Source: Roseimaritima multifibrata (GTDB lineage: Bacteria > Planctomycetota > Planctomycetia > Pirellulales > Pirellulaceae). Taken from it: DNA of 64,000 bases. The stretch is from contig NZ_CP036262.1 in assembly GCF_007741495.1 (NCBI RefSeq), forward strand, positions 496,001-560,000, given 5' to 3'. Made by a program: the position numbers and the translations under genes. Of this stretch, positions 18,705 to 28,428 are shown in pieces. Under the pieces are notes generated by a model, which had not been told where the DNA came from, did no database searches, and was given only the letters and a program-made list of their open reading frames with translations. Numbering within the stretch: position 1 is the first letter of the stretch; each line of letters begins with the position of its first letter.

Positions 18705-19058
18705 GAAACCGAAGCCAAAGCAAATTCAATGCCGTTTGTATTCGTCGCCGGTTGACTACCAGCCGATCCAATAGGTTTGCTGGCTCGTCCTTTGCATTGC
18801 GTCTATTCATTTTCTTGCCCCCATTTTCTTGCCAATATTTTCCCGTGATCGAGTTCTCTCTTTGATCCCCGGGCATCGCGCGCGCTCCCCTTTAGTTTCA
18901 GTCTTTCTTTCGCTTTCTGTCGTGGAGCGGCCGCAAAAGAAATCACATCGTTGTCTAGCAACCTCTGGCACCTAGGCTTGCTGAGAAACGCAGAAACTTC
19001 CCCTCGATGGTGGGTATGATGGGCTGGTTGGCATCATGACTTTCTATGGAGTTTTCGT
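18705..19058. other. Divergent promoter region between aceE and the FAD oxidoreductase gene
   Basis: About 350 bases. It holds family A repeat copy 4 (18808-18833). No protein-like frame is seen, and no promoter boxes stood out clearly. Confidence 0.5.
18808..18833 (+). repeat. Family A dispersed repeat, copy 4
   Basis: The same 26-base unit, two CATTTTCTTGCC separated by CC, followed by AATATTTTCCCG and the tail TGATCGAGTTCTCTC, similar to the tail after copy 2. It lies in the divergent region upstream of aceE. Confidence 0.9.
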
Positions 19059-20918
19059 ATGAGCAAGTTTGGTTGGCTGCTGGGGATCGTTGTTTTGGCA
19101 GCCTCATTTGACGTGGGGCCTGTGGTGGGTGCGGATCCGGAATATGACGTTGTTGTCTATGGAGCGACGCCCGGTGGGATCGCGGCTGCCGTGGCAGCTG
19201 GCAAAGCGGGACAGTCGGTTCTGTTGGTCGAGCCGACTGCACGCGTTGGAGGACTGGTCACCAGCGGGCTCTCTCATACCGACTTTCATTCTTTGGAAAG
19301 TCTCAGTGGGGCATTCCTTGATTTTGCGAACCGCGTCCAGTCGTTTTATGTTCAAACCTACGGTGCTGATTCGCCGCAGGTTCAGGCTTGCTTTCATGGC
19401 ACTTTTGGCGAACCCAAAGTGAATCTGGCGGTCTTCCACGATTTGCTAGAGGAACAGGCGAGCGTCAAGGTGGTCCGTCAGCATCGACTTGCCTCTTTGG
19501 CTGTTAGTGATTTAGCAGAGCGGAAGCATATTGATTCGGCGACCTTCGTCGATCCGCAAGGCGACGTACTGGCTGTGCGAGGCCGGGTGTTTATCGACGG
19601 AAGTTACGAGGGAGACCTGATGGCCATGGCTGGAGTGGCCTGGCGAGCCGGGCGTGAAGCGGCCGCCGAACATGGTGAATCGCTGGCGCCCGATACCGCT
19701 GATCAGCAATTGCAAGCCTACAACTTTCGCTTCATCATGACCCGTGATGAATCCAACCGCGTAACGCCCGTTGCTCCACCGGGCTATCGCCGTGAAGATT
19801 TCGTGGGGGTTTTGAAGGCGTTGCAGTCGAACCAAATCCAGCACGTTTTCGATTATCCCAGCAAGTGCATTTTTAAGGCTCAGACTCCAGCTTTGCCCGG
19901 CGGTAAGTACGACATCAATGATGTTTCGCGGAGCTTAGTGCGGCTCTCATTGCCCGGCAAAAATCTCGGGTGGCCCGACGGCGATCAAAAGGAACGGCAG
20001 GCGATATTTGACGAGCATTTGCGTGATCAGGTGGGGCTGCTCTATTTCTTGCAAAACGATCCAGAGGTTCCGGGAAAATTTCAACAGGAAGCGTCTGAGT
20101 GGGGATGGTGTCGCGACGAATTTCTGGAATCGAATCACTTGCCGCCGCAGTTGTATGTGCGTGAGGCTAGACGTATGCAGGGAGTGTATGTCTATGCACA
20201 GGCCGATAGCGAATACGCCACAGAAGGGACGCGTGCGGTCTTTCACAAAGATTCGATCGCGATGGCGGACTACGGTAATAACTGCCATGGTACGGCTCAC
20301 GAAGGCCTACGCTTTGGCGGCAAGCATACGGGTGAGTTCTACAATCCTGTACCACCATATCAAATTCCCTATGGCGTCCTGCTTCCCAAGGATGTTGATA
20401 ACTTGCTGGTTCCCGTTGCCGCGTCCTCATCGCATGTCGGTTTTTGTGCGTTGCGATTGGAACCGATTTGGATGTCGCTGGGGCAAGCGGCTGGGCACGC
20501 CGCGGCGCTTGCGGTGCAGGCAGATCATCCGGTGCAACAAGTCAATGTTTCGGACTTGCAACGTCAACTGCACGCCGACGGTTCGGCCACGATCTACGTT
20601 AGCGATGTACTACCAGATTCAACGGATTTTGTTGCGGTTCAGTGGTGGGCGGCAGCGGGTGGATTGCAGCATGTCTATCCGGATGGTGAACCGCGAAAAC
20701 CCCGAGGCCCGAAACTGCACGGACAATACTGCGAAGCCGCTCCAGGTCACGCGGCGGGACTGGACCTGCCATTGGACGCAGATCTTGAACGGCGTTGGAT
20801 CGATCTCGCCGCAACCATCGGTGTTCCGGCGACTGCCCTGCCAGAAGGGAATGGCAAAATCACTCGAGGCGAATTTATTCGCGCTGCAGCGAAAGCCAGA
20901 AAAACGGCGAAGAATTGA
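19059..20918 (+). CDS. Exported FAD-dependent oxidoreductase (FAD_oxidored family)
   Basis: 619 residues. A signal peptide (FGWLLGIVVLAASFDVGPVVGA) is followed by an FAD-binding Rossmann motif, YDVVVYGATPGGIAAAVAAGKAG, and VLLVEPTARVGGLVTSGL. VFIDGSYEGDLMAMAGV and the late LLVPVAASSSHVGFCALRLEPIWMSLGQAAGHAAALAV are hallmarks of the family often found beside polysaccharide-degradation genes in planctomycetes and Bacteroidetes. The substrate is not known. The C-terminal ~120 residues (WWAAAGGLQHVYPDGE..., ITRGEFIRAAAK) look like a small SLH-like or EF-hand-like tail. It is transcribed alone, convergent with the sulfatase gene. Confidence 0.8.
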   Translation: MSKFGWLLGIVVLAASFDVGPVVGADPEYDVVVYGATPGGIAAAVAAGKAGQSVLLVEPTARVGGLVTSGLSHTDFHSLESLSGAFLDFANRVQSFYVQTYGADSPQVQACFHGTFGEPKVNLAVFHDLLEEQASVKVVRQHRLASLAVSDLAERKHIDSATFVDPQGDVLAVRGRVFIDGSYEGDLMAMAGVAWRAGREAAAEHGESLAPDTADQQLQAYNFRFIMTRDESNRVTPVAPPGYRREDFVGVLKALQSNQIQHVFDYPSKCIFKAQTPALPGGKYDINDVSRSLVRLSLPGKNLGWPDGDQKERQAIFDEHLRDQVGLLYFLQNDPEVPGKFQQEASEWGWCRDEFLESNHLPPQLYVREARRMQGVYVYAQADSEYATEGTRAVFHKDSIAMADYGNNCHGTAHEGLRFGGKHTGEFYNPVPPYQIPYGVLLPKDVDNLLVPVAASSSHVGFCALRLEPIWMSLGQAAGHAAALAVQADHPVQQVNVSDLQRQLHADGSATIYVSDVLPDSTDFVAVQWWAAAGGLQHVYPDGEPRKPRGPKLHGQYCEAAPGHAAGLDLPLDADLERRWIDLAATIGVPATALPEGNGKITRGEFIRAAAKARKTAKN

Positions 20919-21084
20919 ATCCGCTGGATTTGCAAGTGAGAGACAAACGTTTGGCTCGGATCGAGCGGCTGTCGGTATTGGTGTGAAGGATTCGCATCCC
21001 TCCTCTTGGAACCGTCAACGCTGCAGCGGTCAACGCTAGTGTTTGAAAGTGTCATGCCCGAATTCGTTCTCGACTTGTTCTTCG

Positions 21085-22614
21085 CTACTGCAGGTCGGGA
21101 CGTGGAGAATTCATTTCCTGTTTGAGAATCTGCTTCAGCCGATTGACGGTCTCAGGCGACTGCGGTGCCAGGTCGTTTCGCTCTTCGTTGTCGTCCAAAA
21201 TGTTGTATAGCTGGAAGAGGCCTTTCCTGCGGTCGGCTTCGACCAGCTTTAAACCTTCCTGCGTGATCAATGCACTGCTGCCCATCGACGTGTTGTGGTT
21301 ATGGACGACGATGTAGTCATGTCGCTGAGTTTGAGGTTTACCTAGTAGCGTCGGTAGGTAGGAAACACCGTCTTTGCCGGCAGGTGTTGGTTCGCCGACC
21401 ACATCCGCTAAGGTGGGCAGGAAATCGTAGTGCGCGGTCAACAAATCGGTCACGGAACCCGCGGCAATTTTTCCTGGCCAGCGGACGATGAGAGGGCATT
21501 GCATGCCACCTTGATACCCACTTCGTTTCAGTCCCGCGCGGCCACCTGCACCATCAAAGATGTCGCCGCACTCCGAGGTCCGCCACTTCTTGTCGGTCAA
21601 GTTCGCGGGTTCTCCATTAAGAAGTCTTTGCTTGCGGTAACTCGGTTTCGGGCCGTAATAAAGTTCATGACCATTGTCGGACGCGAACAGCACTATCGTG
21701 TTGTCATCGATTCCCAGCGTTACCAATTCGTTCATGATCAGGCCAACGTGGTCATCTAGCATTTTGACCATCGACGCATACTTCTTCTCTGCAAGACTCA
21801 TTGAAGGATGGTTTGCAAAATCGGGGTGGAGTTTTGGAATGGCCACTGGCCCGTGAGGCAGTTGCGTGGGGTGGTAAAGAAAGAATGGCTTGTCTTGATG
21901 AGACCGCAGGAATTTCAAGATCCCTGCAATGAAGACTTCCTGGGAATAGGTTTCGCCACCGTAGCCGACCGGTTCGTTTCCTTCTTCGCTGGTCTTTCCG
22001 CAGTTAGGCATCGTATTGCCCGGCAGGTCAAACCGTTTGCCGTTGCGCCACAGATAGGGAGGATAGAAACCGTGACAGCGTTGATGATCGTAGAAGCCTT
22101 CGTAGAAATCCCAGCCAAAACGTTTGACGCGTTCGTGCCAAGTCAGAAAGCCGCGATCCAGTTTGCCGAACTGAGCGGTTTCGTATCCGGCCCGCTGCCC
22201 GATTTGGGCTAAAAAGACTTCATCGTCCGTGATCGGATGCGCTTTGGCTTTTAAGTTGGTCAAGCGCTTCTGGTAGTCCGCCTCGGTAATCGCCCCAGAG
22301 TCGCGCCAAATCGGCAGACCGGGGCGGCTTTGTGACCAGCCTCCCACTCGGCCGTCATGCATTCCCGTTAGAAGAGTCCATCGCGCCGGCGCACAGAAAA
22401 CACCACCGTAGTAGTTCGTGAACTTCATCCCTTCGCGAGCCAGGCGATCGATGTTCGGTGTCGTTATCACCTGTTGCCCATAGCAGCCAAGCATTCCCGG
22501 ACCGAGATCATCCGCAAAAATAAGAATCACGTTGGGGCGTTCGGTCGCTTGCCCCTGCTGTGCGATTCCGCAAACCGCAAGCAGGATCGTAAAGACGTAC
22601 CGTATGGATTTCAT
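21085..22614 (-). CDS. Secreted type I sulfatase
   Basis: 509 residues with a signal peptide (YVFTILLAVCGIAQQGQA). Hydrolyses sulfate esters. The metal site begins PNVILIFADDLGPGMLGCYG. The sulfatase signature is CAPARWTLLTG, whose cysteine is converted to formylglycine by a separate maturase not seen here. Later metal and active-site parts are LLYHPTQLPHGP-like (FFLYHPTQLPHGP) and VLFASDNGHE. The ending GLFQLYNILDDNEERNDLA is typical. Planctomycetes carry dozens of these for sulfated algal polysaccharides. It stands next to the FAD oxidoreductase and PhoD-like genes but in its own unit. Confidence 0.93.
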   Translation of the reverse strand: MKSIRYVFTILLAVCGIAQQGQATERPNVILIFADDLGPGMLGCYGQQVITTPNIDRLAREGMKFTNYYGGVFCAPARWTLLTGMHDGRVGGWSQSRPGLPIWRDSGAITEADYQKRLTNLKAKAHPITDDEVFLAQIGQRAGYETAQFGKLDRGFLTWHERVKRFGWDFYEGFYDHQRCHGFYPPYLWRNGKRFDLPGNTMPNCGKTSEEGNEPVGYGGETYSQEVFIAGILKFLRSHQDKPFFLYHPTQLPHGPVAIPKLHPDFANHPSMSLAEKKYASMVKMLDDHVGLIMNELVTLGIDDNTIVLFASDNGHELYYGPKPSYRKQRLLNGEPANLTDKKWRTSECGDIFDGAGGRAGLKRSGYQGGMQCPLIVRWPGKIAAGSVTDLLTAHYDFLPTLADVVGEPTPAGKDGVSYLPTLLGKPQTQRHDYIVVHNHNTSMGSSALITQEGLKLVEADRRKGLFQLYNILDDNEERNDLAPQSPETVNRLKQILKQEMNSPRPDLQ

Positions 22615-23030
22615 GATGCTAGGTCTTTCGCCGTCGAGTGTGTCTACGGTTCATCAGGCACCAATGATTTGATGCTTCCGCCGAAACCTTTCGTACCGTG
22701 GGGGCCAGCCCACAGCATTGGATTGTAGATCAAAAGTACCCAACAGGTTTTGCTGGACGCTTTGCATCCAGTGTCACCTGCATTGGCATCTCACGTACGA
22801 ATCTACTTAGCGGAACGGCGCGAGCCGTCCGGCACCCGCATAGAAAACTCATCTGCCGAACGACGCAAGCCCAATGTCATCTACTTTCTTAGCGGAACGG
22901 CGCAAGCCGTCCGGCCCCCGCTTTGAGAATCCTTCTGTCGTTCCACTAAGAAAGGATGCGGTATCGAGCTTACGCGACTCGGCTGCGAAAGCCGTTCGCT
23001 ATCCTTCAAGCGGCGTCACCGTTGACACTT
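22615..23030. repeat. Intergenic region with two family B REP-like elements
   Basis: About 415 bases without a gene. Two REP-like elements lie in the same orientation at 22806-22833 and 22888-22915 (CTTAGCGGAACGGCGC[GA]AG...CCGTCCGGC). A worn piece between them (GCCGAACGACGCAAGCC, from 22854) may be a third. Confidence 0.75.
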
Positions 23031-24869
23031 TTACTTGGCTAGTTTCACGGAATGAGCGGCGCCATCCACTTGAGCGTCTTTTACAACGATCGTATCGGGA
23101 GCGTCTTTGCCGGCTCGAATGACAAACGTCTTGCCTTTTGGAGCACCAGGGACAAACGATGTTCCGCTGACACGGACGGTGTAAAGGATGTCACCGCTGT
23201 CCGAATCGACCAATTGGACAACGGGTGAATCAACGTCAAATGTCAGTTCACCAAGTTTTCCCCAGGAGGGCGGGCTGTAGTTGTCGAACTGCGAAATCGT
23301 CCGCGGCCAGCCTGGGTATTGCTTGGCATCTGGATCGGTAACGTCCACATTCCGAGGCCAGCATTCCATCGTGATCGTGCGTGTGTTTGTATTGATTCGC
23401 ACGAATCCAAATCCGGCGGCTCGGGTATTCAGCAGGTTTCCGGCAGGCATTTTCTCGGGGTTGGCCGCGGCGTAGTTGGTGACTTTATTGTCGAAGCCGT
23501 CGAGAAGGTCTCCCGTGTATTCGGGGCTGCCAGGTTCCCGGTTCTTGCCAGGTTCAAGCGGTTCCCACCAGCGAAGGTAAAGATTGGCGATCGAAGGGAC
23601 ACAGAAGGACCAGATCGCATCACGGTGTTCATCCACGCCATGATGAAAGATGGTGGCCAAGTGTTGGTCGCCTGCATAGTGAAACGCAAAACCTTTTCGT
23701 AACGATTTCAATGCGAGATTTCGGCCCGTCTGTGGCCAACCATTCGAATCCATGTCGGCGTGCAGACGGCCGTTGGCTGCGCCATGGATGTGGGCGCCTC
23801 CGCAGAAGATGGTTTGTGAAAGAGCGACCTTGACCTTGGCGTTCTGCCAGTCTTGAACCCAGTTATTAATGAAGTCCAGTTGTCTTTGCCCAAGTAAGAT
23901 GGCTCCTTCAACATCCACACTTGCCGGATCGTATTCGGGGTTGCGAATATGATCGGGACGAGGGCCTTGTTTAGGAACTCGACCGGCCGGACCTGTTTTA
24001 AATTTGCGGTCTTCAAGAATCGCAAAATCGATATTGCCCCAATTCAGGTTGGTGAAATAGACCCCAATCCCCTGCCCCACTTTGCGTGGATCGACCGGGT
24101 CCGGTAGATGGCTGGTCTGGGCGCGTTCGACTTCTTGAACATAGATGCCAGGTTTGGAGTATCCACCGTCAGCGGCTCCACTGAGCGTTGAGATCTTTCC
24201 GCTTTCGCCCCACAGGTTGGGCTGTCCTACGTCATGATCGTCGGGCAGGCAAACGGTGGGTCGGTCTTTGATGATGTCGCCAAAGTCGCGGCCGAATTTC
24301 AGCCAGGCCGCGTAGTGTCGATTGTGGTCGTAAACTTGATCGCCTGAGAAAAATAGCACATCGGCGTCGACCTTGTTGACGTTATCGATCAGGTCCTGAC
24401 GAGCGATGTCGCCGCCATGGGCTGGCTGGATGGAGTTCCCGGTAAATCCGGCGATGATGATTTCTTCTTTGTCCACAGGGTTCTTGCGGATCGTTCCTTC
24501 ATACTTGGCTTGGGGGCCATGCAGGACACGGTACGCGTACGCTTGGTTGTCCTGCCAGTTTTCGACTCGAAACGGTGCGGTCCAGCCAGGTTCCACAACC
24601 GTGGTGCGAGCGACTTCAACCCACTTGCCTTCTTTTTGAATTTCCAGCCGAACGGTTTTGGAGTCACCCGGTTTCAGAGGGTATAGCTGGGCTGTCAGTT
24701 TGAGAGTGTTGTCGCTAACCGTGTACAACGCAAAACAAATGATCTCACTACGCTCGACGTCGGGGATCGTCAGGTTGGCGCGTCTCGGTCGTTTTTGTTG
24801 TCCGAAAAGCGGCGTGCCAACCAGCAATATCAGAAGGCAGCTGAGGACAATTTGTTTGTGTTTTTGCAT
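23031..24869 (-). CDS. Secreted PhoD-like metallophosphatase
   Basis: 612 residues with a signal peptide (IVLSCLLILLVGTPLFG). The phosphodiesterase/alkaline phosphatase D core has SGDQVYDHNRHY (176-), CLPDDHDVGQ (~208-) and a late FHYAGDQHLATIFHHG, which supply metal ligands. An N-terminal beta domain (~35-130) and a C-terminal beta domain (~540-612) flank it. PhoD enzymes release phosphate from esters or diesters outside the cell using Ca/Fe. Residues between ~215 and 300 form a longer loop than in Bacillus PhoD. No Pho box could be identified upstream. It lies next to a sulfatase, which fits release of inorganic groups from marine organic matter. Confidence 0.82.
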   Translation of the reverse strand: MQKHKQIVLSCLLILLVGTPLFGQQKRPRRANLTIPDVERSEIICFALYTVSDNTLKLTAQLYPLKPGDSKTVRLEIQKEGKWVEVARTTVVEPGWTAPFRVENWQDNQAYAYRVLHGPQAKYEGTIRKNPVDKEEIIIAGFTGNSIQPAHGGDIARQDLIDNVNKVDADVLFFSGDQVYDHNRHYAAWLKFGRDFGDIIKDRPTVCLPDDHDVGQPNLWGESGKISTLSGAADGGYSKPGIYVQEVERAQTSHLPDPVDPRKVGQGIGVYFTNLNWGNIDFAILEDRKFKTGPAGRVPKQGPRPDHIRNPEYDPASVDVEGAILLGQRQLDFINNWVQDWQNAKVKVALSQTIFCGGAHIHGAANGRLHADMDSNGWPQTGRNLALKSLRKGFAFHYAGDQHLATIFHHGVDEHRDAIWSFCVPSIANLYLRWWEPLEPGKNREPGSPEYTGDLLDGFDNKVTNYAAANPEKMPAGNLLNTRAAGFGFVRINTNTRTITMECWPRNVDVTDPDAKQYPGWPRTISQFDNYSPPSWGKLGELTFDVDSPVVQLVDSDSGDILYTVRVSGTSFVPGAPKGKTFVIRAGKDAPDTIVVKDAQVDGAAHSVKLAK

Positions 24870-24882
24870 GGTCTTTCTTGGC

Positions 24883-25896
24883 CTATTGATCGGATGGAGT
24901 CCTGTCTAGTGTACACAGACGGTTCGTTGCTGGCAGCCCTAAATCGGTCACGTCAGCGTCCGTCACCGTTGGGTTTTGCTGCGGATCATCGGCTGTCTGT
25001 CCTGTTTCTGGGCCGCGTCGCTGACGCCAAACAATTAGTAAATAGACAGGGATTAGGAAGTGCGGGGCGCGAAGCACCGCTTCGTGCAGGAATTGATCAG
25101 CCCCCCAGTAATGAAGACCCCAGGACATTCCGGCAACCGGTCGAGCGATTGAGGTTAAGAATCCCCAAATGGTCGCGTACCAAGCAGACGGATGACGCAG
25201 GTAGGGAATGCAGATTCCGATGCAGACCAGAAAGTCCAGCATTCCCGCAACGCGTAGCAGCGATTGAGCCGTTGGGTATTCAACCTCCAGGATCAAGGAG
25301 GTCATGGCATAAAAATTCCCCGGCGTTGGCCAGTATCCAAGTGCGTAGCTTCCATGGCCGGCAAAGGTCATGATCACGGCAATCACCGCGGTGATGACCG
25401 TCAGTCGGTGCCGCGGTCCTAGGCTGAGTGCCAACACCAAGAGAATCGGAATTAGCATCTGGCTGCCATGTTCGACGAACATCGGCAACTGACGCTGGGA
25501 GGCAACATATTTGGCGTAGCAGAGAATGGTCAACATCCCGCTGCCGAACACCAGTCCAGCCATCTGAAACCAAGACTTCTTGCGGACTGTCAACGTCATC
25601 ACCGTGCAGGCAAGGTAGAGCCACCAGATTTTGCCGAGCCATTTTTGCACGAACCCGTCGTCGGCACCGGTGCCGACAAACTCATCCCATGTGAGTCCAA
25701 GGCGAGTTGCCAGATCGAAGGTGGCGTCTTGCCAAAGAAGTACCCCATAGGGCGCTTCCCAGTAATAATGAACCCAGGTCCAGCCAGCAAAGCAAAGAAA
25801 CGCACCTAAGCGAAGGGCTGCGATCGGTAGACTGAATGGTTTCGAATCGTTCACATTGGACCTGGAAGGTACGCTCACTTGGGCAGCGTGCTCCAT
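24883..25896 (-). CDS. Multi-pass membrane protein of unknown function
   Basis: 337 residues from the ATG at 25896; an upstream ATG at 25947 would add 17 residues. About eight membrane helices are visible (LRLGAFLCFAGWTWVHYYWE, WWLYLACTVMTLTV, MAGLVFGSGMLTILCYA, LIPILLVLALSLG, LTVITAVIAVIMTFAGHGSYALG, LLRVAGMLDFLVCIGICIPYL, FLIPVYLLIVWR). Several Trp/His pairs near helix ends (WVHYYWE, GLHYWGADQFLHE) are notable. The C-terminal tail is hydrophilic. I do not recognise a family; it resembles DoxX-like or uncharacterised planctomycete membrane proteins. It ends 14 bases from the start of the PhoD-like gene, so the two may be co-transcribed. Confidence 0.7.
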   Translation of the reverse strand: MEHAAQVSVPSRSNVNDSKPFSLPIAALRLGAFLCFAGWTWVHYYWEAPYGVLLWQDATFDLATRLGLTWDEFVGTGADDGFVQKWLGKIWWLYLACTVMTLTVRKKSWFQMAGLVFGSGMLTILCYAKYVASQRQLPMFVEHGSQMLIPILLVLALSLGPRHRLTVITAVIAVIMTFAGHGSYALGYWPTPGNFYAMTSLILEVEYPTAQSLLRVAGMLDFLVCIGICIPYLRHPSAWYATIWGFLTSIARPVAGMSWGLHYWGADQFLHEAVLRAPHFLIPVYLLIVWRQRRGPETGQTADDPQQNPTVTDADVTDLGLPATNRLCTLDRTPSDQ

Positions 25897-25947
25897 TCTA
25901 TTCCGATCCACTTCCCCTGCAAAGCGAATCGCCGATCGGCATAGCAT

Positions 25948-26353
25948 TCGTTACGCGAGGGGCACCATTCGACGGTTGGGGGCCCTGCGAACAACCGAAT
26001 CGACAGGTTGCAATGATGTCGGTTCTCTTCGTTTCAAGTCGATAGCCATCGCCGACTGGTTCTTTCGGGTCGTCGACAGCAGGGGGGCTTCTGAAGTTGC
26101 TGCACAAACCTGATGGGTAAACGTACGTCTCTTTCGCGTTTTCCCCGTGGACCGTTGATGGATGTTTCCATCTCCCGTCGTGTCGACGTCAACACGTGAG
26201 ATAGCGGCCCTCCACCCAAGGGCCGGGACGTCCACGACTTAGACGCCTCCTGCTTTTTCCGAGACGTCGTACCGCTAGGTTCTCAGGTCAAGCGGACGCG
26301 CGTGATCGACCCGGTCCGACCACCCGCGATTCTATCGCTGGCGGAGTTCATGT
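25948..26353. other. Intergenic region between two minus-strand units
   Basis: About 400 bases without a recognisable gene. A short stem (CGGCCCT ... AGGGCCG, near 26203-26223) could be part of a terminator but has no T run on either strand. One GGTCCGACC (26313-26321) lies 33 bases beyond the permease stop. Confidence 0.4.
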
Positions 26354-27952
26354 CTATTCTGGTGGTCGAAAGGATCGTACCCACCGGGAATTCGAGGCCT
26401 GGATTTCCCGAACAACCTTTTTGGTTTCGTCCGGTTCAAACGGATCGTGCTCGAGTTCATGCTCGAGGTTCTCCAGCTTTTTTCGGATCAGATAGCCTTG
26501 CATTCGCTGGTACGGACGAACCTGACCGGTGCGAATGAACGTGCCGACTTCCAGTCGTCGGCTCCAGTCCTCCCAGACCGGCAACCAGAACAAAGCATGA
26601 TCGATTTGCCCGCTGTTGGCCGCTGCCAGACATTCTCCCCTTGCCAGCCTGATTTCTTCCAAGCATTCGTTTGGCGACGGGTAGTACGCATAACAGGCGA
26701 CGACGCTCAGCGCGACCAAACCCGCCAGCATCGTCGCACCGATCACTCCCGGCGGGACGACGACATCGAAACCCTGGCGTGGCTGGGCATGTTCGGTCTG
26801 CAGCGACGACGCAAACGATCCCGCCTTGGCGTTTTTGCGAAGCGAACTTTCATCAATTTTCAGTACCCGGAACAGCAACCCGAATGCCCCCACGACGGCC
26901 AGGACGACCAGGGATGCGATCACGCTGAAGTCCATTTCTTTGGTGACTTTGTCACGGATGATTTGCAAACTCAATGCGTGATTGTTCGGCAAGGGGTTTA
27001 CATAGATGTCAAACGCATGCGTGTGCCCGGCCGGTTCGACGCCTGGCGGGACGAGCGGTTCATTGATCGCGTAGGACAATCCCACAACAATTATCAGCAG
27101 CGATGCAAACCACCACGATGCGGCTTTCCATCCGTAGTGACGTCCGAACCATAGCAGCGTGGCGAAGTTCATGCCCGCACCCAAAATCAAAAGGGTGAAC
27201 GAAGCGCCGGGCGAATTAGCATGTTGAAACATCATCCCCATCTGACTCATTGCCAGCATCGGCGTGGCATAGACCGGAATCGCCACAAACAACATCTTCA
27301 ACGGTGCCCACCAATCGTCACGTTCGACTGCATTTTGCATCGCACCGTACGGCAATACCGCGGCGAGCAAAGCCAAGCCCGATAAACCGACCAGAGCGAT
27401 CAGCATCGTTGTTCCCGTGGTCTCGCGAGCGATGTGGACCATTGTCGCAAAGACTCGGCGCAGTCCGATCAGGTGATCCGACGCTGTCTGTTCTTCATCC
27501 ATAGCTATCGGCAGCGGCGCAACACGTTTTGAAAACGCGTCCCAGAACAGGCCGAGGGCCGTCACAACCACCAACGACCCCAGCACAAACAGGATGATCA
27601 CCAACGGTCGGCTGAGCGTTAATCCATACAACAGCGACAGCGGATTGAATAACGGAGCCGACAACGCGAACGCTGACATCGCCCCTGGTTTGATCTTGGC
27701 GCGTCGCATTTCGAACAGGATCGGCAGCACGCCGATCGAGCAAACTGGCAGCAGCATGCCGACCAACCACGATTGCGGCAGCGAACGTAGCCCGTCGCCA
27801 CCAAACAGTCGTCGCGTACCCGCACTGCCCAGGTAATAACGCAGGATGGATGCAATTAGCAGGCCGACCAGCAACGTCGGTGCAGCAGCGGCAAACCCTT
27901 GTAGGACGCGAATGAACCCACCGATAAGTATCACGGAAATCGGTTGAATCAT
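26354..27952 (-). CDS. Permease of the YraQ/ArsP-like family with extended C-terminus
   Basis: 532 residues with eight or more membrane helices in two homologous halves. The family loop is seen as GMLLPVCSIGVLPILFEMRRAKIKPGAMSAFALSAPLFNPLSLL and again as IPVYATPMLAMSQMGMMFQ. The usual PxCSCG is PVCSIG here, so one cysteine is missing. After the permease core a further helix and a soluble tail (~430-532) follow. Family members export organoarsenicals or are uncharacterised; the substrate here is unknown. It overlaps the upstream lipoprotein gene by four bases and is the last gene of the DUF58-transglutaminase-MoxR operon, an unusual companion. Confidence 0.72.
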   Translation of the reverse strand: MIQPISVILIGGFIRVLQGFAAAAPTLLVGLLIASILRYYLGSAGTRRLFGGDGLRSLPQSWLVGMLLPVCSIGVLPILFEMRRAKIKPGAMSAFALSAPLFNPLSLLYGLTLSRPLVIILFVLGSLVVVTALGLFWDAFSKRVAPLPIAMDEEQTASDHLIGLRRVFATMVHIARETTGTTMLIALVGLSGLALLAAVLPYGAMQNAVERDDWWAPLKMLFVAIPVYATPMLAMSQMGMMFQHANSPGASFTLLILGAGMNFATLLWFGRHYGWKAASWWFASLLIIVVGLSYAINEPLVPPGVEPAGHTHAFDIYVNPLPNNHALSLQIIRDKVTKEMDFSVIASLVVLAVVGAFGLLFRVLKIDESSLRKNAKAGSFASSLQTEHAQPRQGFDVVVPPGVIGATMLAGLVALSVVACYAYYPSPNECLEEIRLARGECLAAANSGQIDHALFWLPVWEDWSRRLEVGTFIRTGQVRPYQRMQGYLIRKKLENLEHELEHDPFEPDETKKVVREIQASNSRWVRSFRPPE

Positions 27953-28428
27953 GGCGATGTTCCCTTTTGTCTGGCGAGTTGGTCGGGGATTACTAGGACC
28001 GTGTCATCGATCAATTTGCAGAACGATTGAATTTGCGATCGGTCATCACTGCTTAAGCCTTGCTTCGCTTTCTCAAGGTTTGCCATTAAGGATTCCGAGT
28101 GGTGATATAGCGGCAGCCAATCCGCTTCGGAGAGATTGGTGTCAGCGGCAATTTCCGCCGTCCAACTGACAAGATCTTCGATTTCTTTTTGTGCCTGTTC
28201 GTTCACTTCAGGCGAGGCCAGACGTTCACGAAGTTTCGCGGCAACGTCTGAAAGATCCGCGGGCCAATGTTCGGCGACCACGTGATCGTCTTCAAATAAC
28301 GAGGTCTTTGGTTCGGAGTCTTGGGAACCACAACCGACCATCAGTAGAACGACCAAGGCAACTGTCATGGACCTTGCGAAAGATCTTTGCTGAGGAGGTG
28401 TCGCCGCGTCCTTTTTATCGAGAGGCAT
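27949..28428 (-). CDS. Small lipoprotein of unknown function
   Basis: 159 residues from the ATG at 28428, which shares one base with the stop of the MoxR gene (TAATG), so translation is probably re-initiated. The N-terminus has a signal peptide with a lipobox (VVLLMVGCGS, Cys near residue 32) and would be lipid-anchored. The rest is helical and acidic (DVAAKLRERLASPEVNEQAQKEIEDLVSWTAEIA). No family recognised. Its position between MoxR and the permease suggests it works with them at the membrane. Confidence 0.75.
   Translation of the reverse strand: MPLDKKDAATPPQQRSFARSMTVALVVLLMVGCGSQDSEPKTSLFEDDHVVAEHWPADLSDVAAKLRERLASPEVNEQAQKEIEDLVSWTAEIAADTNLSEADWLPLYHHSESLMANLEKAKQGLSSDDRSQIQSFCKLIDDTVLVIPDQLARQKGTSP

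Noticed and set aside
20008-21039. 343-codon plus-strand frame
   Set aside because: Overlaps the FAD oxidoreductase in another frame and is Arg/Cys-rich without a motif.
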